Below, piece by piece: positions 1 to 6,398 of a stretch of DNA of 6,419 bases (the first letter of the stretch is position 1; the number at the start of each line of letters is the position of its first letter). The stretch is from contig WFMO01000272.1 in the NCBI GenBank assembly GCA_015489055.1, forward strand, positions 1 through 6,419. The letters are read 5' to 3'. The stretch is from Helicobacteraceae bacterium (GTDB lineage: Bacteria; Campylobacterota; Campylobacteria; Campylobacterales; Sulfurimonadaceae). The notes beneath the pieces are model-generated. The model made no database searches, was not told the DNA's origin, and was given only the letters and a program-made list of their open reading frames with translations. The translations under genes were made by a program, and so were the position numbers.

Positions 1-644
1 CCTATTCTAACCATATTTGAACCACATTTTATAGCTAGTTCAAAGTCGTGGCTCATGCCCATGGAACAGATGGTGGCTCCACTGATTTTTGAATAGATAT
101 TATGTGTGATTTCAAAACTTTGTTGGATTATTTTCGTGTCATCAGTATGTGCGCCAATGCTCATAACGCCTTTTAAATTTATGCTGTTACATCTTTGCAA
201 TATCTCTTGATAGACATCTAGAGCCTGTTCTGGTGTGACACCGGATTTTGTTGATTCGTTGGCAGAGTTAATCTGCAACAAGGCATCTATTTGTTGCCCA
301 TTTGTTTGCAGGTATTTGTCTAGTTGTAACGCTAACTCTATACTGTCAAGTGATTGTATTAAAAAAGGGTTAGCTTTTACGAGATGTTTTATCTTATTTT
401 TTTGTAGATGACCTATAAAATGCCATTCAAGAGGAAAATCTTCAAGTTCGCTTTCTTTGACAATTAAATCCTGTACTTTATTTTCCCCAAATGCACGTTG
501 TCCGGCGTTATACATAGCTTCTATTTCTTGTGCAGTCGAATATTTACTTACCGCTATCAATTTTACGATATGATGCTCTCCAACAGATATCCTGGCATCT
601 TCAATCTTTTGTATTACCGTATCCATTTTATCTTTATAATTCAT
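1..644 (-). CDS. YggS/PLPBP family pyridoxal phosphate homeostasis protein (3' end cut by window edge)
   Basis: This is a PLP-binding protein with an alanine-racemase-like single-barrel fold. It has no known catalytic activity; the family buffers and delivers pyridoxal 5'-phosphate in the cytoplasm. I translated 214 complete codons from the ATG at 644. Visible signatures are AVSK with the PLP lysine K34, FGENKVQ (52-58), WHFIGHLQKNK (74-84), a Q-x-N-x4-E-x2-KSG stretch (124-135), GVMSIG (159-164), and the family-defining SMGMSxD (194-200) leading to VRIG at the edge. Family members usually end shortly after RIG, so probably only about 5-20 residues are missing. The ATG follows the rseP stop by five bases, with an AGGA ribosome site at 656-653. 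A second ATG at codon 7 is less likely because it is farther from that site. It is the last visible gene of the operon. Family assignment is very secure; its exact role here is inferred from the family. Confidence 0.95.
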   Translation of the reverse strand, partial: MNYKDKMDTVIQKIEDARISVGEHHIVKLIAVSKYSTAQEIEAMYNAGQRAFGENKVQDLIVKESELEDFPLEWHFIGHLQKNKIKHLVKANPFLIQSLDSIELALQLDKYLQTNGQQIDALLQINSANESTKSGVTPEQALDVYQEILQRCNSINLKGVMSIGAHTDDTKIIQQSFEITHNIYSKISGATICSMGMSHDFELAIKCGSNMVRI

Positions 645-649
645 AATTG

Positions 650-1705
650 TTATCCTATTAATCTTGTAATATCATTATAAAGCCCAAGACCCATAATCCC
701 GGCTAAAACTACCCATCCAGCCACTGTGAGCTTGATGAGGATAGGCTCGCTAGGCGCTTTTTTAGTTATCAATTCATATAAGTTAAACATAATATGTCCC
801 CCATCAAGTGCAGGAATGGGAAGAAGATTTAAAACCCCAAGATTCACAGAGATAAGAGCAGCAAAAAACAGCACTGCCATCCATCCTTGGGCAGTTGCAT
901 CGGAAGTAATTTTCACTATTGATATAACACCGCCTAAATCTTTTGCGGGAATAGCGCCCGTTACAAGTTTTTCCACGCTTTTAAAGATCATAGTCGAAGC
1001 AAATTGTGTTTGATTAGCAGCATAACGAAAAACATTTTCAAAAGTCACAGGCATTTTGTGCGTTACTCCGGCACTTTCTATTCCAATCATAGGTTTATAT
1101 ATCACCTGATTGAACATATTCTTAGCCTTATGGATTTTTGGCATAAGGCTAATGTTTATTATTTTATCATTTCGTTTTACTACTACATGCAATAATCTAT
1201 TTTTATCTTTTATGATATCTTTTGAGAGTTGATTCCATGATGATATTCGAGTGTTATTGATCGATATAATTGTATCTTTTGGCTTAAGCCCCGCAATATA
1301 TGCAGGCGAGTTCTTAAGTACACCACCAATTATTGGTGATAGTATCGCAGGAGAGCCAAGTCCTATAAAAATATAAAGCATAAAAGCAAGTATAAAATTA
1401 GCTGCTGGTCCTGCTAATAAAATTAAAATTCTCTGAAATGGAGTTTTAGCTTCATAGCTATCTTTATCATAATTTTTATTTAGAGGATTGGTATCGTCTT
1501 GCCCTTTCATTTTAACATATCCTCCAAGAGGGATGGCTGAGAGTTGCCACTGTGTGTTAAATATTTTAAAAGATGCAATTTTTTTACCAAATCCTATACT
1601 AAAAACCTCTATATATACACCAACGGCCTTTGCCATAACATAATGACCTAACTCATGAAAAAACACTAATGCCGATAAAACTATAATCGATACTATCCAA
1701 CCCAT
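650..1705 (-). CDS. rseP: RIP metalloprotease RseP (site-2 protease, one PDZ domain)
   Basis: This is an inner-membrane zinc protease that cuts transmembrane segments of anti-sigma factors or leftover signal peptides. It has 351 residues. Zinc ligands are in HELGH (17-21) within the first membrane segment. A membrane-associated loop with PLGGYVKMKG (59-68) follows, then a hydrophobic segment around 92-116. One PDZ domain spans roughly 120-190, with NSPAYIAGLKPKD at 132-144. The second catalytic motif is NLLPIPALDGGH (293-304), supplying the aspartate ligand D301, and a last membrane segment lies near 324-344. E. coli RseP is about 450 residues with two PDZ domains; a shorter one-PDZ form is common outside gammaproteobacteria. 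The ATG directly abuts the pgsA stop (TAA-ATG), with only a weak purine-rich AAAGAGA upstream, so translation probably depends on pgsA. No anti-sigma substrate is encoded in this window. Confidence 0.97.
   Translation of the reverse strand: MGWIVSIIVLSALVFFHELGHYVMAKAVGVYIEVFSIGFGKKIASFKIFNTQWQLSAIPLGGYVKMKGQDDTNPLNKNYDKDSYEAKTPFQRILILLAGPAANFILAFMLYIFIGLGSPAILSPIIGGVLKNSPAYIAGLKPKDTIISINNTRISSWNQLSKDIIKDKNRLLHVVVKRNDKIINISLMPKIHKAKNMFNQVIYKPMIGIESAGVTHKMPVTFENVFRYAANQTQFASTMIFKSVEKLVTGAIPAKDLGGVISIVKITSDATAQGWMAVLFFAALISVNLGVLNLLPIPALDGGHIMFNLYELITKKAPSEPILIKLTVAGWVVLAGIMGLGLYNDITRLIG
653..656 (-). promoter_or_regulatory. Ribosome binding site of the yggS-family gene, inside the end of rseP
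   Basis: AGGA lies 8 bases upstream of the ATG at 644. It overlaps the last rseP codons and sits directly before the rseP stop TAA (652-650). Ribosomes finishing rseP would cover this site, which suggests coupled translation. The coupling is an inference. Confidence 0.65.
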
Positions 1706-2254
1706 TTACATCTCTTTCATTAATGCTTGTTTAAAACCCCATACATACTGTATGCCGGAATATAATGTTAAAAATACAGCCAGCCAAAGCAAAAAAGTAG
1801 CCCAAGGCCAATGCATCAATAAAAAACCTATAGCAAACATTTGTGATACTGTTTTTATTTTGCCCATAAATGATGCTTTTACGCTAATATGTTGTCCAAC
1901 TGCAACTGTCCTTAATGCCGTAATAAACATCTCACGCACTATTATTATGTATATTGCCCATACAGATGCATCTCCTATAACCATAAGACCGACAAAAGCG
2001 GCAATGGTTAACATTTTATCTGCGAGTGGATCGATAATAGCTCCGGTAAGGGTAGTTTGCCCCCACTCTCTGGCTATAAAGCCATCAAAAAAATCTGTAA
2101 TAGATGCGATGACAAATAATAGTGCGGCAAGATAATAGCTCCAACTAATATCAAATCCTACGCTTGTAAAGAATTTTGGATTTAAAATTACCCACAGCAT
2201 AATGGGTGCTATAAAAACACGCAATAACGCTAATAGGTTTGGTAAATTTAACAA
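1706..2254 (-). CDS. pgsA: CDP-diacylglycerol--glycerol-3-phosphate 3-phosphatidyltransferase (PGP synthase)
   Basis: It joins CDP-diacylglycerol and glycerol-3-phosphate to give phosphatidylglycerophosphate and CMP. This is the committed step to phosphatidylglycerol and cardiolipin in the inner membrane. The 182 residues match the family length. The full CDP-alcohol phosphatidyltransferase signature D-G-x2-A-R-x8-G-x3-D-x3-D is present: D57, G58, A61, R62, G71, D75, D79. Several hydrophobic helices surround it (about 5-24, 38-53, 82-118, 133-172). The N-terminus NLPNLLALLRVFIAP is typical of PgsA, as opposed to phosphatidylserine synthase. The start codon is TTG at 2254, chosen because a good AAAGGAAA site lies just upstream and the next in-frame ATG (codon 19) would remove the conserved N-terminus. 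It follows the SDR gene after a 19-base gap and abuts rseP. Confidence 0.96.
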   Translation of the reverse strand: MLNLPNLLALLRVFIAPIMLWVILNPKFFTSVGFDISWSYYLAALLFVIASITDFFDGFIAREWGQTTLTGAIIDPLADKMLTIAAFVGLMVIGDASVWAIYIIIVREMFITALRTVAVGQHISVKASFMGKIKTVSQMFAIGFLLMHWPWATFLLWLAVFLTLYSGIQYVWGFKQALMKEM

Positions 2255-2258
2255 AAAT

Positions 2259-2265
2259 TTCCTTT
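2259..2265 (-). promoter_or_regulatory. Ribosome binding site supporting the TTG start of pgsA
   Basis: AAAGGAA lies in the 19-base gap between the SDR stop and pgsA, with GGA 5 bases before the TTG at 2254. No ATG or GTG in this frame competes near it, so this site decides the start. An ATG-only gene caller would place the start 18 codons too late. Confidence 0.7.
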
Positions 2266-2273
2266 ATTGGCTA

Positions 2274-3044
2274 TTACTGAAATGTTGTTCCGCCATCCAC
2301 TACTATTGTCTGACCAGTCATCCAAGAGGATGCATCAGAACATAAAAACAGACATGCGCCGGTTAAATCATTCGCTTCGCCCATGCGAGAAAGAGGGCTT
2401 CTTTTTATTACTTCTTGCTTAACTTTTTCATAATTTGGAAAAGCCTTTAGAGCGTCTGTATCTATCGGTCCTCCGCTGACGGCATTTACGCGGATGCCTT
2501 GCTCGCCAAGTTCTGCTGCGGCATATTTAACCATCGTCTCTACTGCTGCTTTGTTGCTACCGTGGCCAGCATAGTTTGGCGTATAAACGAGATTACCTGT
2601 AGAACTCATAGAGATTATACTTCCTCCACCGCTATTTTGCATACGTTTTGAAGCTTCTTGTGCTCCAACTACAAAAGCGTTTACCGTGGCATTGTATATA
2701 TTGGTTAAGCCTTTTGGTTTGAGTCTCATAAATGGACCAAATCCTCCCACAACTGAACGCCCTGAGATAATGGCATTAGAGATAAAAAAATCAAGTCCAT
2801 CAAAATCATTATCATACAACGAAAATACATCTTTATAAGTGCCTGGCTCTAAAATATTTAATTGGTATGCTTGTGCTTTTATGTTGTATGTTGATGTGAT
2901 ATCAGCAATTATCATATCGGCAATTTCTTTGTTGTTGGCATATGTAAAAGCCACATTGCAACCATTTTTAGCAAAAGCATACACTATAGCCTTGCCAATA
3001 CCTCTAGTTCCGCCGCTTATAAACAATGTTTTATTTTTTAGCAT
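2274..3044 (-). CDS. Short-chain reductase of the FabL-type enoyl-ACP reductase group
   Basis: This is a 256-residue NAD(P)H-dependent short-chain dehydrogenase/reductase. The N-terminal Rossmann motif is GGTRGIG (11-17). The classic SDR active site Y-x3-K is absent: four residues before K165 is H161. Instead Y158 and K165 form Y-x6-K, the spacing of enoyl-ACP reductases, with a second tyrosine at Y154, four residues before Y158, as in Bacillus FabL. Serines S147-S148 precede them. The stretch VNAVSGGPIDTDALKAFPN (186-204) and the ending GQTIVVDGG (244-252) also follow the FabL pattern as I recall it. The likely reaction is reduction of trans-2-enoyl-ACP in the last step of fatty-acid elongation. 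Orthologues in this position in Helicobacter have been named 7-alpha-hydroxysteroid dehydrogenase (recalled), which fits the active site poorly. The ATG overlaps the dapA stop (TAATG), with AAGGA 5 bases upstream. SDR membership is certain; the enoyl-ACP substrate is inferred. Confidence 0.9.
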   Translation of the reverse strand: MLKNKTLFISGGTRGIGKAIVYAFAKNGCNVAFTYANNKEIADMIIADITSTYNIKAQAYQLNILEPGTYKDVFSLYDNDFDGLDFFISNAIISGRSVVGGFGPFMRLKPKGLTNIYNATVNAFVVGAQEASKRMQNSGGGSIISMSSTGNLVYTPNYAGHGSNKAAVETMVKYAAAELGEQGIRVNAVSGGPIDTDALKAFPNYEKVKQEVIKRSPLSRMGEANDLTGACLFLCSDASSWMTGQTIVVDGGTTFQ

Positions 3045-3940
3045 TATAGTCCTTTTATGTCGTAGTTTTTTACAATCTGTTCTATCTTTTTCATATTTTC
3101 TTTACTTGGACTAACTAGAGGCAGCCTATACTCAAGAGTTGGTAAAAGACCGCTTAGATACATTGCCGCTTTTATCGGCATGGGGTTAGATTCGCAAAAA
3201 AGGATCTTATTTAGCGGATAAAGCTTATTGCTTATATTGCGCGATTTTTTAAAATCGCCATTTAGCGCACTGTGAACAAGTTGACTTTTCATATCCGGTA
3301 CTAAGTTTGCAGTAACAGAGGTGACACCCGCTCCGCCACATGCTAAAATCGGAAAATCTATAGCATCGTCTCCGCTAAAAACTTTTAGTTCCGGTCTTCT
3401 TGATAAAAGCTCTATTGTCCTCTCAACACTCCCCGTTGCTTCTTTTACACCATAAATATTTTTTACATCGTCAAAGAGCCTGATAACAGTATCTGCTTGT
3501 ATATCAACTCTTGTTCTGCCTGGAACGTTATATAGCATAAACGGTAAATCGCTAACGGCATTTGCAATTGCCTTATAGTGTTGGTATAAACCCTCTTGCG
3601 ATGGTTTGTTATAGTATGGGCTAACGGAAAAAAGCGCATCCACACCGCAAGATGCGGCATGTTTGGCAATATCTATGGCTTCATGTGTTGCGTTACTCCC
3701 AGCACCTGCTAATACTTTTACATCGCTTCCTTTACATACTTCAACGGCAATTTCTATGCATCTTTTATGCTCATCATGGCTAAGAGTTGCGCTCTCTCCT
3801 GTGGTTCCTACCGGACAAACCGCATCTATACCATTGTCTATTTGACGTTGTATTAGAGATGCATATGTCTGTTCGTCTAGTTTGTTATTTTTAAAAGGCG
3901 TTATTAGTGCCGTTGTTGCACCAGTTACTAGTGTCATCAT
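3044..3940 (-). CDS. dapA: 4-hydroxy-tetrahydrodipicolinate synthase
   Basis: It condenses pyruvate with aspartate semialdehyde, the first committed step of the diaminopimelate/lysine pathway. It therefore feeds both protein and peptidoglycan synthesis in the cytoplasm. The 298 residues form a TIM barrel of normal family length. Conserved parts are [16 protein letters not shown] (43-58) with T46; [15 protein letters not shown] (108-122) with Y110; LYNVPGRT (136-143) with Y137 and R142; and GVKEATG (164-170) with the Schiff-base lysine K166. T46, Y110 and Y137 correspond to the E. coli proton-relay residues T44, Y107 and Y133. The C-terminal half carries the family stretch [14 protein letters not shown] (244-257). 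Two adjacent ATG codons begin the frame; the first, at 3940, overlaps the M16 stop as TAATG and lies 7 bases from an AAGGAG site, so it is preferred. The sequence looks intact and functional. Confidence 0.98.
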   Translation of the reverse strand: MMTLVTGATTALITPFKNNKLDEQTYASLIQRQIDNGIDAVCPVGTTGESATLSHDEHKRCIEIAVEVCKGSDVKVLAGAGSNATHEAIDIAKHAASCGVDALFSVSPYYNKPSQEGLYQHYKAIANAVSDLPFMLYNVPGRTRVDIQADTVIRLFDDVKNIYGVKEATGSVERTIELLSRRPELKVFSGDDAIDFPILACGGAGVTSVTANLVPDMKSQLVHSALNGDFKKSRNISNKLYPLNKILFCESNPMPIKAAMYLSGLLPTLEYRLPLVSPSKENMKKIEQIVKNYDIKGL

Positions 3941-5223
3941 TATTTTTCTCCTTGTGATTTGCTTTTTAATATAATAGTTGTCGAATGATCAAAATTAAAA
4001 TATTTTTTTGCAGCTTTTTCTATCTTGCTTGCCGTTAGGGTATTTATATTTTTTTCATATTTTGCAAGGGGCTTTATATCTCCTCTTGCTAAATAACCTC
4101 CAAAAAGATTTGCTATAGATGTCGAACTCTCTAGTGAATAGATGAAATCCGCTTTTGTATTCATTTTTACTTTTTCAAGTTCATCTTGAGATACTTTTGT
4201 TTTTTTGAGCAGATCAATTTGATGATGGAGCTCTCTCTCAACCTTTTTTGCATCAATTGCCGGATTACATACCGCCATAAATATAAATAAGCCTGGGTCG
4301 GTATTTTGCATATTATATGCATATATTTGGTTAACAAGATGTTTCTTATCGACCAAATCAGCATAAAGCCTTGAGCTTTTTCCACTACTTAGCAGTTGGC
4401 TGATTGCACTAAGGGCAACTTGGTCTTTATGCTTAAAATTTGGAATATGAAAAGCAATAGCAATCATTTGTACCTGTGTATCTTTATATACAGTTAGATG
4501 CTTAGGTCCATCTTGCAGCGGTTCGATAAATTTAAATTTTGGAATTTTTTTATGATTGCGTATCTTGCCAAAGGCTTTTTTGGCATTTTTAAACACCTCT
4601 TTTGAATCAACATCTCCACTAACAACCAATATGGCGTTTTGCGGCTGATAATAAGTTTTATGAAAATCTTTAATATCTTTAAGAGACCATGTTTTAATAT
4701 CGTTTATAAATCCGATAGGAGTCCAGTGATACGGATGATATACGTATGCATTATTAAAAAGCCGAAAGTAAAGATACCCAAGAGGGTTGTTGTCCGTTCT
4801 CCAGCGTCTCTCTTCTGTTACAACATCTCTTTCAGGTTGAAATTCATCATTTTTTAGACTCAGATTTGCCATTAGTTCTGCAAACAAATTAATAGATTCT
4901 TTTAAATGCTTAGTGCTTGATTTTATATAATAGTGCGTGTAATCAAAACCGGTAGAAGCATTATCGATACCTCCGTATCCTTTAACTTCTTTATCAAAAT
5001 CTCCAGCTTTTAGATGTTTGGTGGATTTAAAATTCATATGTTCTAACATATGTGCTATTCCACTTTTACCCATAGTCTCATTTTTGCTACCTACTTTATA
5101 AAAAATATCAGTAGAGATCACCTGTGTCTGATTATGCATTGGTATAACTACAATCTGTAAACCATTATCTAGTGTTATGGCTTCATATGACGGAAGCGGT
5201 GAATCTTTGAACGTGTGAGTCAT
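3940..5223 (-). CDS. M16 family zinc peptidase, single chain, no signal peptide
   Basis: This is a processing-peptidase-like (M16) metalloprotease of 427 residues. The inverted zinc motif is HMLEH (58-62), with ligands H58 and H62 and catalytic E61. The third ligand is most likely E138 in VVTEERR (134-140), at the expected distance of 76 residues from H62. The C-terminal half-domain shows the conserved R-x-Y pair at SSRLY (283-287), R285 and Y287. One chain thus has an active N-terminal and a non-catalytic C-terminal M16 domain, and the family usually works as a dimer. No signal peptide is visible: the N-terminus is polar. An in-frame stop TAA at 5241-5239 with no start codon in between rules out a longer form, so a cytoplasmic location is inferred. 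AAGAGG (5234-5229) lies 5 bases before the ATG. Related Helicobacter proteins have been called PqqE, but nothing here suggests PQQ synthesis. The substrate is unknown. Confidence 0.93.
   Translation of the reverse strand: MTHTFKDSPLPSYEAITLDNGLQIVVIPMHNQTQVISTDIFYKVGSKNETMGKSGIAHMLEHMNFKSTKHLKAGDFDKEVKGYGGIDNASTGFDYTHYYIKSSTKHLKESINLFAELMANLSLKNDEFQPERDVVTEERRWRTDNNPLGYLYFRLFNNAYVYHPYHWTPIGFINDIKTWSLKDIKDFHKTYYQPQNAILVVSGDVDSKEVFKNAKKAFGKIRNHKKIPKFKFIEPLQDGPKHLTVYKDTQVQMIAIAFHIPNFKHKDQVALSAISQLLSSGKSSRLYADLVDKKHLVNQIYAYNMQNTDPGLFIFMAVCNPAIDAKKVERELHHQIDLLKKTKVSQDELEKVKMNTKADFIYSLESSTSIANLFGGYLARGDIKPLAKYEKNINTLTASKIEKAAKKYFNFDHSTTIILKSKSQGEK
3948..3953 (-). promoter_or_regulatory. Strong ribosome binding site of dapA
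   Basis: AAGGAG is the most consensus-like ribosome site noted in the window. It lies within the last codons of the M16 peptidase gene, 7 bases before the ATG at 3940 and 10 before the second ATG at 3937. Its spacing favours the first ATG slightly. Confidence 0.7.
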
Positions 5224-5252
5224 GATAACCTCTTGTTTTTATTTGACATATC

Positions 5253-5272
5253 ATCTCTTCTTAAGAAGAGAT
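5253..5272. repeat. Perfect 20-bp palindrome in the pyrD-M16 intergenic gap
   Basis: The arms ATCTCTTCTT and AAGAAGAGAT meet with no spacer. With one bulged base (C at 5252), four more A-T pairs (5248-5251 with 5273-5276) extend the symmetry. As RNA it would fold as an 8-bp stem with a UUAA loop. No T-run follows on either strand, so it is not a standard intrinsic terminator. It ends 29 bases upstream of the M16 ATG. It could be a regulator's binding site, an RNA-processing or stabilising hairpin, or an attenuation point. Only the symmetry is seen directly. Confidence 0.8.
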
Positions 5273-5290
5273 ATATTGGTATTGAAATTC

Positions 5291-6358
5291 TCATTTTCTA
5301 TCTGTACCGATGGCTTGTGATATGTGAGTATAGCCATCTTGTTTTAATAAGCCAAGCAGACCCTTATTTATCTCTTTGATGAGACTTGGACCTTTGAAGA
5401 TGAGAGCTGTATATACTTGCACCAAAGATGCTCCTGCTTTTATACGTTTGTATGCTTCTTGTGCAGAATCTATACCTCCTACTGAGATAAGGGTGGTTTT
5501 GCCAAACAGCTCTTTTGAGATAGCTTCAAATATCTCAAAGCTTTTTGATTTTAGCACCTCTCCGCTTAATCCGCCTATATTATACGGATTTTGTACTAGC
5601 GAATAGTCCGTAGTAGTATTTGTAGCTATTATGCCTGCAGCACCCATCTCAACCGCAAAAGCTGATAAATCAACAGCTTCCTGAGCATTCATATCAGGTG
5701 CAATTTTAAGTAAAACCGGTTTAGAAGTTATATCTTCTGCCATGCCAAATAAGGCTTTTATAAATTCATTATTTTGTAAATCTCTAAGTCCCGGTGTGTT
5801 TGGAGACGAGATGTTTATAGTTATATAATCGCTGTATCTATGCAATGCCTGAATAAGGATTTTGTAATCAGATAATGCATTTTGTTTTGTTGTCATTTTG
5901 TTTTTCCCGATGTTTATGCCTATGGGGATTATACATGGGTATATTTTTTTCAGTCTTTTAGCGGCTTTTAGCAAACCGTCATTATTAAAGCCCATAGCAT
6001 TTTGCAAAGAATTTTCACGTATATGACGAAACATCCTTGGTTTTGGGTTTCCGCTTTGCGCTTTAGGTGTAATAGTTCCTACTTCAGTAAATCCAAAGCC
6101 AAGTGTTTTGGCGCCTCGTATCATTGTGGCATTTTTATCAAAACCTGCACCTAAACCAACAGGATTTAGAAACTTTACGTTAAAAATATCCTGATGAAGC
6201 ATTGAATCACTTATAAAGTTATCTTTAAATATAGCATCTAAGAAAAGCGGTGAAATATTGGGAAGCCGTAAAAAGATCTCAGCTAGATGATGCGCACTTT
6301 CCGGCTGTATTTTAAACATCCAAGATTTAAGAGTATTGTAATTAAACATAGTATCCAT
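5291..6358 (-). CDS. pyrD: Dihydroorotate dehydrogenase (quinone), class 2
   Basis: This FMN enzyme oxidises dihydroorotate to orotate in pyrimidine synthesis and passes electrons to membrane quinones. It has 355 residues. The N-terminal extension (about 1-60) is the membrane-associated region that marks class 2. The barrel shows NPVGLGAGFDKN (65-76), FTEVGTITP (90-98), NAMGFNNDG (120-128), NISSPNTPGLRDLQ (182-195) with the catalytic serine of class 2 enzymes (S184 or S185), LKIAPD (217-222), TNTT (246-249), GGLSGEVLK (262-270) and the phosphate-binding SVGGI (292-296) and GASLVQVYT (309-317). The start is uncertain between the ATG at 6358 and a second at 6349 (codon 4). The best AGGA (6375-6372) is 13 bases from the first and farther from the second, so the first is kept. 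It is the first gene after the promoter and ends with TGA 67 bases before the next gene. Confidence 0.97.
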   Translation of the reverse strand: MDTMFNYNTLKSWMFKIQPESAHHLAEIFLRLPNISPLFLDAIFKDNFISDSMLHQDIFNVKFLNPVGLGAGFDKNATMIRGAKTLGFGFTEVGTITPKAQSGNPKPRMFRHIRENSLQNAMGFNNDGLLKAAKRLKKIYPCIIPIGINIGKNKMTTKQNALSDYKILIQALHRYSDYITINISSPNTPGLRDLQNNEFIKALFGMAEDITSKPVLLKIAPDMNAQEAVDLSAFAVEMGAAGIIATNTTTDYSLVQNPYNIGGLSGEVLKSKSFEIFEAISKELFGKTTLISVGGIDSAQEAYKRIKAGASLVQVYTALIFKGPSLIKEINKGLLGLLKQDGYTHISQAIGTDRK

Positions 6359-6383
6359 TTTTTATAGAGTATCCTAAAAGAAT

Positions 6384-6398
6384 ATTATACAAAAAAAA
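6384..6398 (-). promoter_or_regulatory. Probable sigma-70-type promoter of the pyrD operon
   Basis: On the minus strand an eight-T tract (6398-6391) and a G precede a perfect TATAAT (6389-6384), and no good -35 box lies 16-18 bases upstream. This matches the housekeeping promoter style described for Campylobacter and Helicobacter, where T-rich stretches replace the -35 element. Transcription should start near 6375-6379, giving a leader of about 20 bases before the pyrD ATG at 6358. The position at the head of seven co-directional genes supports it. The window ends 30 bases upstream, so a gene or another promoter beyond the edge cannot be excluded. Confidence 0.7.

Noticed and set aside
645..655. 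GGATAACAATT, identical to the right half of the E. coli lac operator
   Set aside because: The symmetric left half is missing, and the sequence is explained by the AGGA ribosome site, the rseP TAA stop and AT-rich spacing. It is almost certainly a coincidence.
726..1013. Plus-strand open frame of 95 codons opposite the 3' half of rseP
   Set aside because: It is antisense to the conserved RseP C-terminal motif, and its translation shows no domain. The other plus-strand and nested frames across the window were dismissed for the same reason.
1324..1338. Inverted repeat CACCAAT-T-ATTGGTG
   Set aside because: It is within rseP codons for the conserved PIIGG segment. Short arms and coding constraint make function unlikely.
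1752..2135. Plus-strand open frame of 127 codons opposite pgsA
   Set aside because: It lies wholly opposite pgsA, whose reading frame carries the complete catalytic signature. The plus-strand product has no recognisable motif and looks like a shadow frame.
3241..3258. Inverted repeat with 8-base arms GCGATTTT and AAAATCGC around TT
   Set aside because: It lies inside dapA in codons for a lysine-rich stretch (about residues 228-234), is not followed by a T-run, and is expected now and then in AT-rich coding DNA.
5243..5277. Possible plus-strand promoter: TTGACA (5243-5248) with TATATT (5272-5277)
   Set aside because: The spacer would be 23 bases, far from the usual 16-18, and there is no plus-strand gene downstream.
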